Assembly (NCBI RefSeq): GCF_001665605.1 | Contig: NZ_LZSV01000039.1 | Location: 37,326 to 101,325 of the forward strand | From: Mycobacterium sp. 852014-50255_SCH5639931 | GTDB lineage: Bacteria; Actinomycetota; Actinomycetes; Mycobacteriales; Mycobacteriaceae | DNA: 64,000 nt | Reading direction: 5' to 3' | Shown here: positions 10,617 through 19,247 of the stretch, one piece after another | How positions within the stretch are numbered: position 1 is the first letter of the stretch | Layout: every line of letters begins with the position of its first letter | Made by a program: the position numbers and the translations under genes | Notes under the pieces: model-generated | The model's database searches: none | Seen by the model: the letters and a program-made list of their open reading frames with translations, nothing else | What the model was told of the DNA's origin: nothing

Positions 10617-11292
10617 CGAGCGCCGCCCGCAGCTCGTCGATGGTCGCGGCGTGCGTCACGCCGGTGACGCTGAACCCGTCGGCGAAATCGTCCCGCCCGT
10701 AGCCCCAGCCCACCACCACCGTGTCGATGCCGTGCGCGGCCGCGCCGTGCACGTCGTGGCTGCGGTCGCCGACCATGAGCACCCGCTCGGGCAGCGGCTG
10801 CAACTGCTCCAATGCGTGCGCCAGCACGTCGACCTTGGTCTTGCGGGAGCCGTCGGGGCTGGCCCCGGCGATCACCTCGAAATGCCGGTCGAGCCCGAAA
10901 TGGGCCAGGATGCGCCGGGCCGTCGGTTCCAGCTTCGAGGTGGCCACGGCAAGCCGGACACCGGCGGCGCTCAGATCGGCCAGCAGCGGCTCGATGCCGT
11001 CGAACAGCGTGTTCATCGACCAGCCCCGGCTGCCGTATTCGGCGCGGAAGGCGGTGATCGCCTGCTCGGCGTCCTCGCCCAGCATGGACCGGAAGGTGTC
11101 TTCCATCGGCGGGCCCACGATCTGCGCCACCAGGTCACCGTCGGGCACCGCGACGCCGACGTGCTCGAGCGCATGCAGAAAGCTGGCCACGATGCCCTCC
11201 GCGGAGTCGGTGAGGGTGCCGTCGAGGTCGAAGATCACCAGCTCGGTGGTGCGGCCGGGCGAAGGGCGATCGGTGGACGTTGTGCCTGTCAC
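10609..11292 (-). CDS. ptkA: HAD-family protein, tyrosine kinase PtkA
   Basis: Haloacid-dehalogenase fold protein with motif I FDLDGTLTD (D22, D24 from the chosen start), a helical cap, motif II VATSK and motif III/IV V-G-D-R-S-H-D. The position upstream of and overlapping ptpA identifies it as the Rv2232 (PtkA) counterpart, which in M. tuberculosis phosphorylates PtpA. The GTG 11292 start gives 227 residues and has GAGG about 10 nt upstream; GTG 11343 is an alternative. M. tuberculosis PtkA has a longer disordered N-terminus, so the start is uncertain. The sequence alone would suggest a phosphoglycolate-phosphatase-like hydrolase. Confidence 0.9.
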   Translation of the reverse strand: MTGTTSTDRPSPGRTTELVIFDLDGTLTDSAEGIVASFLHALEHVGVAVPDGDLVAQIVGPPMEDTFRSMLGEDAEQAITAFRAEYGSRGWSMNTLFDGIEPLLADLSAAGVRLAVATSKLEPTARRILAHFGLDRHFEVIAGASPDGSRKTKVDVLAHALEQLQPLPERVLMVGDRSHDVHGAAAHGIDTVVVGWGYGRDDFADGFSVTGVTHAATIDELRAALGV

Positions 11293-11373
11293 CTCACCAT
11301 TGTCCTCGATGGTCGCGTCCGGGTGTGACGGTGTCGCTGCCACGCGCCCAAGCAGCCCACTAGTGTTTCTCGG

Positions 11374-12402
11374 ATGGCGAGTCTGAACCTGAGCCCGCCT
11401 GCGACGCGCTATCACGGTGATCAGGCCGTCGCACCCGGGATGCTGGATTTCGCCGTCAACGTCCGTCACGCGCAACCGCCCGAATGGCTGGTGCGGCGGC
11501 TGGCCGTGCGGCTGCCCGATCTTGGGCGCTACCCGAGCGCCCAGGACGTGCGCTCGGCGCAGGACGCGGTCGCGGAGCGGCACGGCCGACGACGCGACGA
11601 GGTGCTGCCGCTGGCCGGGGCCGCGGAGGGGTTCGCGTTGCTGAGCAACCTGCGTCCGGCGCGGGCGGCGATCGTCGCGCCCTCGTTCACCGAGCCGGCG
11701 GACGCCCTCAGCGCGGCCGGGGTGCCCGTGCACCACGTGGTGCTCGAGCCGCCCTTCGGCCTGGACGCGGTGACCGTTCCCGACGACGCCGACCTGGTCG
11801 TGGTGGGCAACCCCACCAATCCCACCTCGGTGCTGCACACCCGCGAGCAGCTCCTCGCGTTGCGCCGGCCCGGCCGGATCCTGGTGGTCGACGAGGCGTT
11901 CGCCGATTCGATCCCGGGCGAACCGGAGTCGCTGGCCGCTGACTCGCTACCCGACGTGCTGGTGCTGCGCAGCCTGACCAAGACGTGGGCGCTGGCGGGA
12001 TTGCGGGTGGGCTACGCCCTGGGCTCCCCGGAACTGCTGACCCGATTGACCTCTCAGCGTGCCCACTGGCCGGTGGGGACGCTGCAACTGGCGGCGATCG
12101 CGGCGTGTTGCGGCCGGCAGGCCGTCGCCGAGGCGGCGGCCGGTGCCATGCGCCTGGCGGAGTTGCGCGCCGAGATGGTGGCCGGCCTGACGTCGGTCGG
12201 CGCCGAGGTGGTCGACGGCCGGGCCCCGTTCGTGCTGTTCCGCAGGGCGGACGCCGTTGAGATTCGAAAAACCTTGCAGGACAGGGGGATTGCCATCCGT
12301 CGCTGTGATACGTTCGTCGGCTTGGACGAGCGCTACCTGCGGGCCACGGTGCGCCGGGAGTGGCCGCTGCTGGTTCAGGCCATCGCGGAGGTGCGCCGGT
12401 GA
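11374..12402 (+). CDS. cobC: PLP-dependent aminotransferase-fold protein CobC (Rv2231c-like)
   Basis: 342-residue fold-type I PLP enzyme: substrate/PLP residues N146 (VVGNPTNP), D173 (VVDEAF), Schiff-base lysine K203 in LTKTWALAGLRVGY, and R211. It belongs to the histidinol-phosphate aminotransferase/CobC (threonine-phosphate decarboxylase-like) group that supplies the aminopropanol arm of cobalamin. First gene of a plus-strand operon; its TGA overlaps the next GTG (GTGA). The divergent gap to ptkA is only about 80 nt, leaving no room for the vapBC16 toxin-antitoxin genes that I recall at this point in M. tuberculosis. Confidence 0.92.
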   Translation: MASLNLSPPATRYHGDQAVAPGMLDFAVNVRHAQPPEWLVRRLAVRLPDLGRYPSAQDVRSAQDAVAERHGRRRDEVLPLAGAAEGFALLSNLRPARAAIVAPSFTEPADALSAAGVPVHHVVLEPPFGLDAVTVPDDADLVVVGNPTNPTSVLHTREQLLALRRPGRILVVDEAFADSIPGEPESLAADSLPDVLVLRSLTKTWALAGLRVGYALGSPELLTRLTSQRAHWPVGTLQLAAIAACCGRQAVAEAAAGAMRLAELRAEMVAGLTSVGAEVVDGRAPFVLFRRADAVEIRKTLQDRGIAIRRCDTFVGLDERYLRATVRREWPLLVQAIAEVRR

Positions 12403-13532
12403 GCGTGCGGCTGGCCGACGTCGTCGACGTGCTGGACGAGGCCTACCCGCCGCGGCTCGCCGAATCGTGGGACTCGGTGGGCCTGGTGTGCGGCGACCCC
12501 GACGATGCGATCGAGTCGGTGACCGTGGCGGTCGACGCGACGGCCGCGGTCGTCGACGAAGTTCCCGAGGGTGACCTGCTGCTGGCCCACCACCCCTTAC
12601 TGCTGCGCGGGGTTGACACCGTGGCGGCCAGCACCCCCAAAGGCGCGCTGGTACACCGCCTGATCCGAACGGGGCGTTCGCTGTTCACCGCGCACACCAA
12701 CGCCGACTCGGCCTCACCGGGCGTGTCCGATGCGCTGGCCCAGGCCCTCGGCCTCACTGTCGAAGCCGCCCTGGAGCCGCGAACGGCCGCGCCCGACCTG
12801 GACAAGTGGGTCATCTATGTGCCGCGCGACAACGCGGAAGCGGTGCAGGCGGCCGTGTTCGAGGCGGGCGCCGGGCACATCGGCGACTACTCGCACTGCA
12901 GCTGGAGCGTCAGCGGCATCGGGCAGTTCCTGCCGCACGAAGGGGCGTCGCCCGCGGTGGGCAGCGTCGGAGCCGTCGAGAAGGTGGCCGAGGACCGGTT
13001 CGAGGTCGTCGCGCCCGCTCGGATCCGGGCCTCCGTGCTGGCGGCCATGCGCGCCGCCCACCCCTACGAGGAGCCCGCGTTCGACGTCTTCGCGTTGCTG
13101 CCCCCACCCGGTGACGCCGGGTTGGGCCGCATCGGCGCCCTGCCCCGGCCCGAACCGCTGCGCGACTTCGTGGCCCGCGTCGAAGCCGCCCTGCCGCGCA
13201 CGGCGTGGGGCGTGCGCGCGGCCGGCGATCCCGACCTGCCGGTATCCCGGGTCGCCGTTTGCGGCGGCGCCGGGGACTCGCTGCTCGCGGCGGCGGCCGG
13301 CGCGGGCGTGCAGGCTTACCTGACTTCCGACCTGCGGCACCATCCGGCCGACGAGCATCGCCGGGCCTCCGGCGTGGCGCTGATCGACGTGGCGCACTGG
13401 GCGAGTGAATTCCCCTGGTGCGACCAGGCCGCCGACCTGCTGCGGTCCCGTTTCGGCGCCGCGCTGCCGGTGCGGGTATGCACGATTCGCACCGACCCAT
13501 GGAATATGGGGCAAATGGAGGGTGACCACTGA
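12399..13532 (+). CDS. Nif3-like dinuclear metal-centre protein (DUF34; Rv2230c-like)
   Basis: 377-residue Nif3/YbgI-family protein. The metal site is seen as A-H64-H65-P near the N-terminus, T-A-H-T-N-A-D in the middle, and D-V-A-H-W-A-S-E-F-P near the C-terminus; the central insert (about 140-240) is the PII/CutA-like domain of longer members (F-E-A-G-A-G-x-I-G-x-Y, H-P-Y-E-E-P). It is often annotated as GTP cyclohydrolase I type 2, but the true function is unsettled. GTG 12399 overlaps cobC by 4 nt, and its TGA overlaps the next ATG by 1 nt. Confidence 0.92.
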   Translation: MSVRLADVVDVLDEAYPPRLAESWDSVGLVCGDPDDAIESVTVAVDATAAVVDEVPEGDLLLAHHPLLLRGVDTVAASTPKGALVHRLIRTGRSLFTAHTNADSASPGVSDALAQALGLTVEAALEPRTAAPDLDKWVIYVPRDNAEAVQAAVFEAGAGHIGDYSHCSWSVSGIGQFLPHEGASPAVGSVGAVEKVAEDRFEVVAPARIRASVLAAMRAAHPYEEPAFDVFALLPPPGDAGLGRIGALPRPEPLRDFVARVEAALPRTAWGVRAAGDPDLPVSRVAVCGGAGDSLLAAAAGAGVQAYLTSDLRHHPADEHRRASGVALIDVAHWASEFPWCDQAADLLRSRFGAALPVRVCTIRTDPWNMGQMEGDH

Positions 13533-14269
13533 TGAAGGCCGAAGTCGCTCAGCAGCGTTCGCTGCTCGAGCTGTCGAAGCTGGATGCCGAGCTGTCCCGC
13601 ATCACGCACCGGGCCAGCCATCTGGCGGAGCAACAGGCCTGCGAGCGGCTGCAGGAGGAACTCAGCGCCGCCGGTGACCGGTTGGGCGCCATTCGGATCG
13701 CGTTGGAGGACATCGACGTTCAGGTGTCGCGGTTCGAGTCCGAAATCGAGGCGGTCCGGCAGCGCGAGGACCGCGACAGGTCGTTGCTACAGTCCGGTGC
13801 CACCGACGCGAAGCAACTGTCGGATCTGCAGCACGAGCTGGAGACCCTGACGCGCCGCCAGGCCAGCCTGGAAGATTCGCTGCTCGATGTGATGGAGCGC
13901 CGCGAGGAGCTGCAGTCCCAGCTGGATGACGGACAGGGCAAGGTCGAAGCGCTGGAGGCCGAATTGGCCGAAGCCCAGCGGGCTCTCGACGCCGCGCTCG
14001 CCGAAATCAGCGAGACCCGGCAGGCTCATTCGTCGCGGCGCGAAACGCTGAGCGCGACGCTGGACCCCGCCCTGTCCGCGTTGTACGAACGCCAGCGCGC
14101 CGGGGGAGGCCCGGGCGCCGGGCCGTTGCTCGGGCGCCGGTGCGGTGCCTGCCGCCTCGAGATCGACCGCGGCGAAATGTCGCGGATCTCCGCCGCCGCC
14201 GAAGACGACGTGGTGCGGTGCCCGGAGTGTGGCGCGATCCTGTTGCGGGTCAAGGGGTTCGACCAGTGA
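13532..14269 (+). CDS. Coiled-coil protein with C-terminal zinc ribbon (Rv2229c-like)
   Basis: 245 residues: a long alpha-helical hairpin-like coiled coil (about 5-180, heptads rich in Leu/Glu/Arg) followed by a zinc ribbon with C204-x2-C207 and C230-x2-C233. This is the bacterial CT398/DUF164-type zinc-ribbon family, whose function is unclear; some relatives are linked to flagellar or nucleic-acid roles. Overlaps both neighbours (TGATG before, GTGA after), so it is firmly inside the operon with the Nif3-like and RNase H genes. Confidence 0.9.
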   Translation: MKAEVAQQRSLLELSKLDAELSRITHRASHLAEQQACERLQEELSAAGDRLGAIRIALEDIDVQVSRFESEIEAVRQREDRDRSLLQSGATDAKQLSDLQHELETLTRRQASLEDSLLDVMERREELQSQLDDGQGKVEALEAELAEAQRALDAALAEISETRQAHSSRRETLSATLDPALSALYERQRAGGGPGAGPLLGRRCGACRLEIDRGEMSRISAAAEDDVVRCPECGAILLRVKGFDQ

Positions 14270-15387
14270 AGGTGGTGATCGAGGCCGACGGGGGGTCGCG
14301 CGGCAATCCCGGCCCGGCCGGATACGGCGCCGTGGTGTGGACGGAGGACCGCTCCACGGTGCTCGCGGAGAGCAAGCAGGCGATCGGCAGGGCCACGAAC
14401 AACGTGGCCGAATATCGTGGCCTGCTGGCCGGTTTGGACGACGCCCTGCGGGTTGGTGCGACCGAGGCCGCGGTTTTCCTGGATTCCAAGCTGCTGGTGG
14501 AGCAGATGTCGGGGCGGTGGAAGGTCAAGCATCCCGACCTGGTCGAGCTGCACGGCCAGGCCCGAAAGCTGGCGGCGCGGTTCGATCGGATCGGCTACAC
14601 GTGGATTCCGCGGGACCGCAACTCGTACGCCGATCGGCTGGCCAACGAGGCGATGGACGCGGCCGCCGCCAGCGACCCCGGGGAGGATCCCGGGCAGGCC
14701 GCGGCCGAGCCCGCGAAAACCGCTGCGGCGCAGTCCTCGCCATCCCCGCAGGCGCCCGGATGGACCGGCGCGCGCGGGACGCCGACCAGGCTGCTGTTGT
14801 TGCGACACGGCCAGACCGAGCTGTCGGCGCAGCGCCGCTATTCGGGCCGCGGCAACCCGGCCCTGACCGAAGTGGGGCGCCGGCAGGCCGATGCCGCGGC
14901 GCGTTATCTGGCGCAGCGCGGGGGAATCTCGGCCGTGTTCGCCTCACCGCTGCAGCGGGCCTACGACACCGCGGCCAGGGCCGCCAAGGCGCTCGGCCTG
15001 GACGTGACCGTCGACGACGACTTGATCGAGACCGACTTCGGCGCCTGGGAGGGGTTGACGTTCGCCGAAGCCGCCGAGCGTGACTCGGAGCTGCACGGGC
15101 GCTGGCTGCGGGACACCGGCACGACCCCGCCGGGCGGTGAAAGCTTCGACGACGTGCTCGACCGGGTCCTGAAGGCCCGCGAGCGCATCATCGCCGCGCA
15201 CCAGGGCACGACGGTGCTGGTGGTGTCCCACGTGACGCCGATCAAGATGCTGCTGCGGCTCGCGCTGGAGGCGGGGCCGGGAATCCTGTACCGGTTGCAC
15301 CTCGACCTCGCGTCTCTGAGCATTGCGGAGTTCTATTCTGACGGGGCCTCTTCTGTGCGTTTGGTGAACCAGACGGGCTACCTGTAG
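14266..15387 (+). CDS. Bifunctional RNase HI / histidine phosphatase fusion (Rv2228c-like)
   Basis: 373 residues in two domains. Residues 1-132 are an RNase H type I fold with acidic catalytic residues D8, E49, D73 and D123. A Pro/Ala-rich linker (133-172) joins a histidine-phosphatase domain with the phospho-acceptor in L-L-R-H181-G-Q-T-E, the E-T-D-F-G-A-W-E-G-L-T-F signature and V-S-H-V-T-P. In M. tuberculosis the fused Rv2228c cleaves RNA:DNA hybrids and its phosphatase acts on alpha-ribazole phosphate in cobalamin assembly, which fits the cob context. GTG overlaps the previous TGA by 4 nt. The basic hybrid-binding insert of long RNases H is absent. Confidence 0.94.
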   Translation: MKVVIEADGGSRGNPGPAGYGAVVWTEDRSTVLAESKQAIGRATNNVAEYRGLLAGLDDALRVGATEAAVFLDSKLLVEQMSGRWKVKHPDLVELHGQARKLAARFDRIGYTWIPRDRNSYADRLANEAMDAAAASDPGEDPGQAAAEPAKTAAAQSSPSPQAPGWTGARGTPTRLLLLRHGQTELSAQRRYSGRGNPALTEVGRRQADAAARYLAQRGGISAVFASPLQRAYDTAARAAKALGLDVTVDDDLIETDFGAWEGLTFAEAAERDSELHGRWLRDTGTTPPGGESFDDVLDRVLKARERIIAAHQGTTVLVVSHVTPIKMLLRLALEAGPGILYRLHLDLASLSIAEFYSDGASSVRLVNQTGYL

Positions 15388-15403
15388 GCGTCAAGGAGAA
15401 CTC

Positions 15404-15985
15404 ATGCGGCCGTCTCAACCATCAGGAGATTCGATTCCTGCGGACGTTCGGGCGCTGGTGATGCCGGCCGTGCTCGACGAGTTGACCCGATGGGGCGTCG
15501 AGCGGTTCAGCATCGAGGCGTTGGCCGAGCGGCATCACTTGGACCCCGCGATGGTGTACCGGTACTGGGCAGATCGGCGCCAACTCATCGTCGACGCGGT
15601 TCTTTCCGATGTCGAGAAGGTGAGTTCGGGAACCGACACCGGCTCATTGCGGGGAGACTTAGAGGCCTTGGCCCGCAATGTGACCAATCGGATCAACACT
15701 GAAGTCGGCTGCACACTGTTGCGCGCGCTGGTGATGGACCGCCGTGGGGGGCACGACGAACTCACCCGCGTGAGGTTCTGGCGGGCACATTTCGCTGCGA
15801 TGCGCGCGGTCGTGGACCGGGCCAGGGGGCGGGGCGAATTGCGCGACGGCGTCAACACCCTGGCGGCGGTTCAGATCCTGCTGGCGCCGCTCAACATTCG
15901 GGCCCTGTACTCCGACGTCCCCGTCGACGACGACTATTGCGCCGCCATCGTCGACATGGCATGGCACGCGCTGGCCCGCCGGTGA
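15404..15985 (+). CDS. TetR/AcrR-family transcriptional regulator
   Basis: 193 residues with an N-terminal TetR helix-turn-helix (about 15-60: F-S-I-E-A-L-A-E-R-H-H-L-D-P-A-M-V-Y-R-Y-W), and an all-helical ligand-binding C-terminus. AAGGAG lies 6-7 nt before the ATG. It starts 16 nt after the RNase H/phosphatase gene and could be cotranscribed, but its nearest unlinked targets are the P450-molybdoenzyme block downstream or the small membrane protein next to it. Ligand and regulon unknown. Confidence 0.9.
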   Translation: MRPSQPSGDSIPADVRALVMPAVLDELTRWGVERFSIEALAERHHLDPAMVYRYWADRRQLIVDAVLSDVEKVSSGTDTGSLRGDLEALARNVTNRINTEVGCTLLRALVMDRRGGHDELTRVRFWRAHFAAMRAVVDRARGRGELRDGVNTLAAVQILLAPLNIRALYSDVPVDDDYCAAIVDMAWHALARR

Positions 15986-16006
15986 GCCTGGTCGTACCAT
16001 CCGCCT

Positions 16007-16207
16007 ATGAGAAGGACATTCGTCGCGACATTAGCCTTCGGTTTGATCGTCGCCTTGTTCGGTTTGATCTGGGCACTTCAGGGATTCGGGGTGCTTGGTG
16101 GTAGCCCGATGAGCAACACCACGACGTGGTCGGTCATCGGTCCGATCACGGCGGTGATCGGCATCGTGATCGCGGTAGTCAGCTGGCGGAAACTCTCGTC
16201 AAAATAG
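16007..16207 (+). CDS. Small two-span membrane protein
   Basis: 66 residues with two hydrophobic helices (about 6-28 and 43-60) joined by a short polar loop, ending R-K-L-S-S-K. It begins 21 nt after the TetR gene and is probably in the same transcript. It ends 4 nt before the convergent molybdoenzyme stop. No family recognised. Confidence 0.7.
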   Translation: MRRTFVATLAFGLIVALFGLIWALQGFGVLGGSPMSNTTTWSVIGPITAVIGIVIAVVSWRKLSSK

Positions 16208-16211
16208 TCCG

Positions 16212-17771
16212 TCACGTCCCCGTCACGGTGAAGTCCACCGTGTGCCAGCCGGTGGCGCCGTCGGGGACCGTCGCGGCCCGATCCGCAGTCTGAGTGGCTC
16301 CGGTGTTGTCGGTGGCGCGTACCGTGATGGTGTGCTGCCCAGGGCTCGTCGCCTGCCAGGGAAAGCTCCACAGCCGCCACGTCTCGTTGGAGTAGCTCGT
16401 GCCCTGTTCGGCGGCCTGCCACGCGCCGTCGTCGATGCGGACTTCCACGAGCCGCACGCCGCGATTCTGCGCCCACGCGACACCGCCGAAAACCACGGGA
16501 CCCACCGGCACCCGCTGACCGCTTTTCGGCACGTCGATCCGCGACTCGGTCTTGACGGGTGCGCGCGGTGCCCAGCCCTGCCGCGTCCAGTAGGCCTCCG
16601 CCTTGTCGAAGCGGGTCAGCTCCATGTCGACGACCCACTTGGTGGCCGACACGTACCCATAGAGCCCGGGCACGATCAGCCGGGCCGGATAGCCGTGCTC
16701 GATCGGCAGGGGCTCACCGTTGAGGGCGACCGCCAGCAGCGCGTCGCGGCCATCGGTGAGCGCATCCACCGGCGTGCCGGCGGTGAACCCGTCGATCGAC
16801 GTCGACAGCACCATGTCGGCCTCCGGACGCACACCGGCCGCGGCCAACAGATCGGCCATTCGATAGCCCATCCAGACCCCGGTCGAAATGAGTTTGCCGC
16901 CAACGGGATTGGACACGCAGGTAAGCGTCGTCACCTTTTCGACCACGTCAAAGCCGGCGAGGTCGGCGAAGGTGTAGGTGGCTTCCCGGTTCACCATGCC
17001 GTGAATGCGCAGCCGCCAGTCGGAGTGGCTGAGTTGGGGAACGGTGAGCGCGGTGTCCACCCGGTAGAAGTCGGCGCTGGGGGTGACGAAGCTCGGCAGC
17101 GCAACGCCTTTCGGCTGCACATCGGTGGGTATCGGGGGCGCCGAGGTGCGCGGTCTGGGCAGCGTGAAGCTGGTGCGGTCCGCGGCCACCGAATGCACCA
17201 ACCGCGTGATGACCGCGCCCGCCACGCCGCTCACGACTCCGAATCCGAGCACGCCGAGCACGACCAACCTGCGCCTGCCGGTATCCGGCTCGTCGTGGTC
17301 GCCGGTGTCTTCGGGGACCGGCCGAAAACGACGGGTCAGCAGGCGCAGGGCCGCGACGCCGCAGGCCGCGCCCGCGATGGTCGGGATCGTGTCAAGCACC
17401 GTCGCGCCCTGCCGCGACAGCACCGCGACGCATCCGAGTGCGCCCGCCGCGGCGATCACGGCGCTACCGATTGGACGGCGCCGGGTCTCGAACGTGCCGG
17501 TAATGGCGGCGATTGCGGCGATCGCCACCAGCACGGCCACGGCTAGGAAGAGTTTGTCCAGCGAGCCCAGGGTCTGAATCGCCCACTCTTTGACCGGGCC
17601 CGGTGTCAGGTCGACGACGGCCGCGCCGATCGCGGCCCGCGCGTCGGCCCGCGCACCGAATGGGATGCCCACCAGCTGGGCTACCCCGAGCGCGACGGCC
17701 GCGGCGGCGACCCCGGCGATCATCCGCTCGTTTGACGGCGCGGCGGCCACCGGAGTCACGTTCTGCTTCAA
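16212..17771 (-). CDS. Membrane-anchored molybdopterin oxidoreductase (sulfite-oxidase family)
   Basis: 519 residues. The first 190 carry about five hydrophobic helices; the C-terminal two-thirds is an extracytoplasmic-type sulfite-oxidase/YedY Moco-binding domain with the molybdenum-ligating cysteine at C285 (T-L-T-C-V-S-N-P-V-G-G), followed by a Mo-co dimerisation (Ig-like) domain from about 410. The TTG start shares TTGA with the stop of the ferredoxin gene, suggesting coupling; GTG 17759 or ATG 17723 are alternatives. No haem or FeS domain is present, so electrons must leave through a partner. Substrate not known. Confidence 0.88.
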   Translation of the reverse strand: MKQNVTPVAAAPSNERMIAGVAAAAVALGVAQLVGIPFGARADARAAIGAAVVDLTPGPVKEWAIQTLGSLDKLFLAVAVLVAIAAIAAITGTFETRRRPIGSAVIAAAGALGCVAVLSRQGATVLDTIPTIAGAACGVAALRLLTRRFRPVPEDTGDHDEPDTGRRRLVVLGVLGFGVVSGVAGAVITRLVHSVAADRTSFTLPRPRTSAPPIPTDVQPKGVALPSFVTPSADFYRVDTALTVPQLSHSDWRLRIHGMVNREATYTFADLAGFDVVEKVTTLTCVSNPVGGKLISTGVWMGYRMADLLAAAGVRPEADMVLSTSIDGFTAGTPVDALTDGRDALLAVALNGEPLPIEHGYPARLIVPGLYGYVSATKWVVDMELTRFDKAEAYWTRQGWAPRAPVKTESRIDVPKSGQRVPVGPVVFGGVAWAQNRGVRLVEVRIDDGAWQAAEQGTSYSNETWRLWSFPWQATSPGQHTITVRATDNTGATQTADRAATVPDGATGWHTVDFTVTGT

Positions 17772-17962
17772 CGGGTTAGGGAGATGGCGCCTTCGGGGCA
17801 GTTTTGCTCCGCGGTGACGGCCTGCGCCTCGAGCTCGCCGGACACCTCGTTGACGAGCACGACTGAGTGGCCGACCTCATCGGCGTCGAAGACGTCGGGC
17901 GCCAGGGTGTAGCAGCGCCCGTGCCCGGTGCAACGGTCGGCGTCGACGAGTATCCGGGTCAT
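17768..17962 (-). CDS. 3Fe-4S ferredoxin of the P450-partner type
   Basis: 64-residue ferredoxin with C11-T-G-H-G-R-C17 and a late N-C-P motif near residue 54, giving three cysteines and a histidine where a fourth cysteine would sit, the pattern of single-cluster ferredoxins that feed actinobacterial P450s. The ATG overlaps the P450 stop as ATGA, and its own TGA overlaps the next start as TTGA. It is the likely redox partner of the P450 and conceivably also of the molybdoenzyme. Confidence 0.92.
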   Translation of the reverse strand: MTRILVDADRCTGHGRCYTLAPDVFDADEVGHSVVLVNEVSGELEAQAVTAEQNCPEGAISLTR

Positions 17963-19128
17963 GGCGCCGGAAACACCAGCGGCAGCGACTCCACCGAACG
18001 CAGCGCGGCGGTGTAGGTCAGCTGGGTGCCGGGCTTGATCTCGTAATCCGGTATGCGCCGGTGGAATTCGCGTAACGCCACCCGCAGCTCCATGCGGGCA
18101 AGGTGCGAGCCGAGGCAGCGGTGCGGGCCGCCGCCGAATGCGCGGTGCCGGTTCGGGTTGCGGGTGAAGTCCACCAGCTCCGGGTCGGTGAACTCGGCGG
18201 GGTCGGTGTTGGCGGCGCCCAGTAGCGGGCTGACCCGTTCGCCCTTGCTGATGGGACACCCGCCCACCTCGACGTCTTGGATGGCGACTCGAGCGACGCC
18301 GGGCACCGGTGTCTCCCAGCGCAGCAACTCCTCGATGGCGCCGGGCAACACGTCGGGCTGCTCGGCCAGCTGACGACGGTGGTCGGGGTGGCGCGCGAGG
18401 TACACGAAAAAGCAGTCGAGCGAATCGGTGACCGTGTCCAGGCCGGCGATCAGGAACAGGAAGCAGATGTCCAGGAGTTCTTCGCGCGACAGCGGCTGCC
18501 CGGCGATGTCGGCGGCGATCATCGCCGACAGCACGTCGTCGCGGGGGCTGGCGATGTGGTCGTCGATGGCACGGTCGAAGTAGTCGTAGATCTGTTGCGC
18601 CACTGCTGCGGAGCTGTCGTGGCGGCGGTCGAAGCCGGAATCCCCCTCCGGGCGGATCACGCCGTCCTTCCATTCCAGGAACTTGTCGAGGTCCTCCAGC
18701 GGCAACCCGAGCACCTGCAGGAAGACGGTGCACGGCAGGGGCACCGCGAACTCGGCGTGGAAGTCGCATTCGCCCCGATCGGCGAAGCGGTCGATCATCT
18801 CGTTCACCAGTTCGGTGACGCGGGGCTCGCGCCGGGCCATCTCCCGCGGGGTGAACAGCGGGTCGAGGATGCGGCGGTACTTCGCGTGTTCGGGCGGGTC
18901 GATTTGCAGGGGGATCAGCGGCCGCACGTTGCCCAGGTCGACGGCGTCCATGTTCGACGAGAACAGCTCGGTGTGTTTGAGCGCCATCTCGATGTCGGCC
19001 AGCCGGCTGAGAACCACCGCCTGCGGCGACCGGAACACCGGGCTCGTTTCGCGCAGCGCCTTATACATCGGCTGCGGCTCCGCGAGACCCGTCACGGTCT
19101 GGTCGACGAACCCTTCGGTATCTGTCAT
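17959..19128 (-). CDS. Cytochrome P450
   Basis: 389-residue soluble bacterial P450. Signatures: I-helix A-G-L-D-T-V-T-D, K-helix E-E-L-L-R (ExxR), and the haem loop F-G-G-G-P-H-R-C338-L-G. A monooxygenase, substrate unknown. ATG 19128 is chosen because the protein then starts MTDTEGFVDQ; the frame is open to 19188 without better starts. First gene of a P450-ferredoxin-molybdoenzyme set on the minus strand. A perfect six-base inverted repeat lies 54-70 nt upstream. Confidence 0.93.
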   Translation of the reverse strand: MTDTEGFVDQTVTGLAEPQPMYKALRETSPVFRSPQAVVLSRLADIEMALKHTELFSSNMDAVDLGNVRPLIPLQIDPPEHAKYRRILDPLFTPREMARREPRVTELVNEMIDRFADRGECDFHAEFAVPLPCTVFLQVLGLPLEDLDKFLEWKDGVIRPEGDSGFDRRHDSSAAVAQQIYDYFDRAIDDHIASPRDDVLSAMIAADIAGQPLSREELLDICFLFLIAGLDTVTDSLDCFFVYLARHPDHRRQLAEQPDVLPGAIEELLRWETPVPGVARVAIQDVEVGGCPISKGERVSPLLGAANTDPAEFTDPELVDFTRNPNRHRAFGGGPHRCLGSHLARMELRVALREFHRRIPDYEIKPGTQLTYTAALRSVESLPLVFPAP

Positions 19129-19181
19129 CTGGTCAGACTGGCACCAACATCTCCGCTGGGCAATGGTCAATGCTAAGCGGT

Positions 19182-19198
19182 CGCACAATGGGTGTGCG
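19182..19198. promoter_or_regulatory. Inverted repeat upstream of the P450 gene
   Basis: CGCACA-ATGGG-TGTGCG is a perfect 6-bp dyad with a 5-nt spacer, located between the 2OG-oxygenase stop (19248) and the P450 start (19128). It could be an operator for the P450 set or a weak stem-loop behind the upstream gene. No regulator assigned. Confidence 0.35.
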
Positions 19199-19247
19199 GG
19201 GGTCGACTGTGCAGAACCCGACGGTGTTGCGGAGGGCCGGGCAACCC

